Origin: Bacteroidetes bacterium UBA1941
GTDB taxonomy: Bacteria; Bacteroidota; Bacteroidia; Chitinophagales; LD1
Direction of reading: 5' to 3'
Length of the DNA stretch: 64,000 nt
NCBI GenBank assembly: GCA_002336805.1
Contig: DDEZ01000002.1
Span: forward strand, 62,001 to 126,000
Position numbers and translations under genes: made by a program. Of this stretch, positions 62,206 through 64,000 are shown piece after piece. Numbering within the stretch: position 1 is the first letter of the stretch; every line of letters starts with the position of its first letter. The notes beneath the pieces are model-generated. The model worked only from the letters and a program-made list of their open reading frames with translations. It ran no database searches and was not told the origin of the DNA.

Positions 62206-62784
62206 ATGGCTACAGCACGGCTAGACAGGCGCACAGAGATCAGGCAGACCGCCCGCAAGATGTTTAAAGAGCGGGGCTATGCCGCTACATCTATGCGCGA
62301 CCTGGCCCGTCAGGTAGGCATAGAGGCCGCCAGCCTGTACAATCATCTTTCGTCAAAGGAGGAGCTCCTCCGTGAGATGTGTTTTGAGATGGCAGAGCAG
62401 TTCTTCCAGGCTTTCAGCGCAGCTGTGGCAGAGGAAAAAACACCCGCCAAAATGCTCCGCGCTGCTATCAAGGCCCACATTCATGTCATAGCTTCCAATC
62501 TCGATGGCTCTACTGTGTTCTTTCACGAGTGGATATTCCTGCAGGAGCCGGAGCTGGCCAGATTCAGAAAGCTGCGCTCTCAGTATGAGCAGGGCTTTCG
62601 CGAGATCGTGCAAAAAGGCATCGCTGACAAAGACTTTAAGGATGTAAATGTCAAGCTCGCAGTATTTACCATCCTCTCCGCGCTCAATGCTACTTATGAC
62701 CTATACAAGAGCAGCGAGAAGCTATCAGAGGAGGAAATAGCCGAGAGTGTATCAGGATTACTATTGAAAGGATTAAAAAAATAA
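62206..62784 (+). CDS. paaR: TetR-family regulator of phenylacetate degradation (PaaR-like)
   Basis: A 192-residue TetR/AcrR protein. The HTH is [20 protein letters not shown] followed by [20 protein letters not shown]. The ligand domain ends in EESVSGLL-type helices ([16 protein letters not shown]). It starts four bases before paaA (62789), and the operator upstream of its promoter matches the PaaR motif. I infer phenylacetyl-CoA as the effector. Confidence 0.82.
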   Translation: MATARLDRRTEIRQTARKMFKERGYAATSMRDLARQVGIEAASLYNHLSSKEELLREMCFEMAEQFFQAFSAAVAEEKTPAKMLRAAIKAHIHVIASNLDGSTVFFHEWIFLQEPELARFRKLRSQYEQGFREIVQKGIADKDFKDVNVKLAVFTILSALNATYDLYKSSEKLSEEEIAESVSGLLLKGLKK

Positions 62785-62788
62785 GATC

Positions 62789-63775
62789 ATGTACGGAAAC
62801 ACAAGTCTGACTGCCGAAGAGGCAAAGATCGTCAACTCGACCGTAGAAGACCCGGAGAAACTCGCAGAGTTTGAGGCGCGCATCACGCGCGGTGAGAAAA
62901 TAGAGCCCGGAGACTGGATGCCCGATCAGTACCGCAAGCAGCTGATCCGGATGATAGAGCAGCATGCCCACTCTGAGATAGTAGGTGCCCTGCCTGAGGG
63001 TACCTGGATCACCCGCGCGCCAAACTTTCGCCGCAAGCTGGCCCTCATAGCCAAGGTGCAGGATGAGGTAGGCCACGGCCAGCTGCTCTACAGTGCAGCA
63101 GAGACACTGGGCAAGACGCGTGAGCAGATGCTCATGGACCTGCTCAGTGGCAAAAGCAAATACAGCAACGTATTCAACTACCCGGCCAATACCTGGGCCG
63201 ATATAGCCGTCATCGGGTTTCTGGTAGATGGGGCAGCCATTGTCAATCAGGTGATCAACTCAAAAGGGTCGTATGGCCCATACTGCCGTGCGCTGGAGCG
63301 TATCTGCTATGAGGAGTCCTTTCACCTGAAGCAGGGGCATGACAACTTTGTCTACCTCGCTACCGGCACCAAGGTGCAGCGGGACATGCTCCAGGAGGCG
63401 CTAAACCGCTGGTACCGCCCGTTGTTGCATTTCTTTGGTCCATCTGACCGCGACTCGCAGCATAGCGAGAAACTCATGAAGTGGAAGGTAAAACTAGCCT
63501 CCAATGATGATATGCGCAATCAGTTTCTCGATCAGTATGTACCCAAGATCCTGGAGCTGGGCCTCACACTGCCTGATCCTGAGCTGCGTCGTGGAGATGA
63601 TGGCATCTGGGTCTTTGGCGATCCGGACTGGGACGAGTTCAAGCGTGTGATCAGCGGCGACGGCCCCTGCAATGCAGAGCGCCTCGAGGTGCGCCGCTAC
63701 TCAGAGCTGGCACACCGCTGGGTACGCGAGGCCCTGATGAATCCTAAAGAGAAATACGTCACTCCACTGGCTTAG
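62789..63775 (+). CDS. paaA: 1,2-phenylacetyl-CoA epoxidase, catalytic subunit PaaA
   Basis: A 328-residue ferritin-like diiron oxygenase subunit; it epoxidises the ring of phenylacetyl-CoA in the aerobic PAA pathway with PaaB, PaaC and PaaE. The diiron ligands lie in [20 protein letters not shown] and [20 protein letters not shown] (E-x-x-H) and in [13 protein letters not shown]. The length agrees with known PaaA. It follows the regulator by four bases and is followed by paaB after a short spacer with a hairpin. Confidence 0.95.
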   Translation: MYGNTSLTAEEAKIVNSTVEDPEKLAEFEARITRGEKIEPGDWMPDQYRKQLIRMIEQHAHSEIVGALPEGTWITRAPNFRRKLALIAKVQDEVGHGQLLYSAAETLGKTREQMLMDLLSGKSKYSNVFNYPANTWADIAVIGFLVDGAAIVNQVINSKGSYGPYCRALERICYEESFHLKQGHDNFVYLATGTKVQRDMLQEALNRWYRPLLHFFGPSDRDSQHSEKLMKWKVKLASNDDMRNQFLDQYVPKILELGLTLPDPELRRGDDGIWVFGDPDWDEFKRVISGDGPCNAERLEVRRYSELAHRWVREALMNPKEKYVTPLA

Positions 63776-63784
63776 GCGTTCACC

Positions 63785-63820
63785 GTAGAGACGCATTATT
63801 ATGCGTTTTCACAAATGACC
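63785..63820 (+). repeat. Hairpin repeat element, copy 2, between paaA and paaB
   Basis: CGTAGAGACGCATTATTATG then CGTTTTCACAAATGAC. The stem is ACGCAT/ATGCGT (63791-63796 with 63801-63806) with a TATT loop. It is related to 56431-56466 and could weaken read-through into paaB. Confidence 0.6.
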
Positions 63821-63844
63821 AAATCAAAAAGAAGAATCACAAGC

Positions 63845-64000
63845 ATGTCATTAGATCCAAGAATAAACAGACTCGACCTCAAAAGAGTAAATGATGGTGA
63901 AATAACTGCATCACACCTAGTGACGTGGGAGGTGTTTCATCAAGAGAAGAGAGGTAAACAACCCGTCCACGCTGGCATCGTCCACGCCGCTACACCCGAG
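63845..64000 (+). CDS. paaB: 1,2-phenylacetyl-CoA epoxidase subunit PaaB, 5' part
   Basis: The window ends inside this gene; 52 residues are visible from the ATG at 63845 (an in-frame ATG at 63815 is an alternative start). The segment HLVTWEVFHQEKRGKQPVHA followed by GIVHAATPE matches the PaaB pattern of W-E-V-F, a basic R-G and H-x-G-x-x-H-A. PaaB is a small structural subunit of the PaaABCE epoxidase. The position after paaA confirms the call. Confidence 0.88.
   Translation, partial: MSLDPRINRLDLKRVNDGEITASHLVTWEVFHQEKRGKQPVHAGIVHAATPE

Overview
The window is chromosomal DNA from a member of the Bacteroidota, most likely of the Chitinophagales or Sphingobacteriales type. The evidence is a GldM/PorM gliding and type IX secretion protein, a secreted hydrolase with a type IX C-terminal sorting domain, DUF4175 and DUF4286 genes, and rbfA followed by a LolC/E-type permease. 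Promoter-like TAnnTTTG boxes sit just upstream of several genes, some with TTTG or TTG 19-20 bases further up. Genes are densely packed, mostly housekeeping, and continue off both ends. I found no rRNA, tRNA, CRISPR array, insertion sequence or prophage.

Layout. 1-4.6 kb: a partial secreted protein, an RDD membrane protein, prfA, a propeller-like secreted protein and an LpxH-like hydrolase. 4.6-11.5 kb: a minus-strand tetR-tolC-adaptor-RND efflux operon with a visible promoter and overlapping inverted repeat. 11.6-18 kb: xth, a metallo-beta-lactamase-fold hydrolase, a 58-residue zinc ribbon, ybeY, a serine-kinase-like ATPase and a large DUF4175 protein. 18-31 kb: LpxD-like acyltransferase, M61 peptidase, mnmG, an Ig-like lipoprotein, a type IX-secreted esterase, SDR, gamma carbonic anhydrase, idi, O-methyltransferase, LysM glucosaminidase and msrA. 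31-42 kb: hpt, a PhoX-like protein, an MFS/GNAT pair, an APC permease, two tandem lipoprotein paralogues, an OMPLA-like phospholipase and small membrane or secreted proteins. 42-53 kb: hppA, a lone gldM, an inositol monophosphatase-like gene, an alpha/beta hydrolase, a DEAD-box helicase, purN and psd. 53.1-53.65 kb: a gene-free stretch that looks like the replication origin. 53.7-64 kb: all genes on the plus strand (gcvH, vanZ-like, TPR, a CapA-like protein, rbfA, LolC/E permease, YitT), ending in the start of a phenylacetate operon (tetR-paaA-paaB) with its promoter and operator.

The most notable signal is chromosomal rather than a new gene system. Two perfect TGTTCCACGTGGAACA parS palindromes lie directly upstream of mnmG. 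A canonical TGTTTCACGTGAAACA parS lies inside the O-methyltransferase gene. At least six further 14/16 matches are spread from 26 to 48 kb. They end close to a 540-base spacer with at least eight DnaA-box-like 9-mers, an AT-rich block and palindromes. I infer that the window spans oriC and its left flank, with an unusually long scatter of ParB-binding-like sites. parA, parB and dnaA are not in the window. An alternative is that the imperfect sites belong to a dispersed intergenic repeat, because some grade into a hairpin element seen at 56.4 and 63.8 kb. I see no convincing undescribed multi-gene system. The less understood items are the tandem lipoproteins, the CapA-like protein lacking metal ligands, the isolated gldM with a structured leader, and the HERIH mini-protein.
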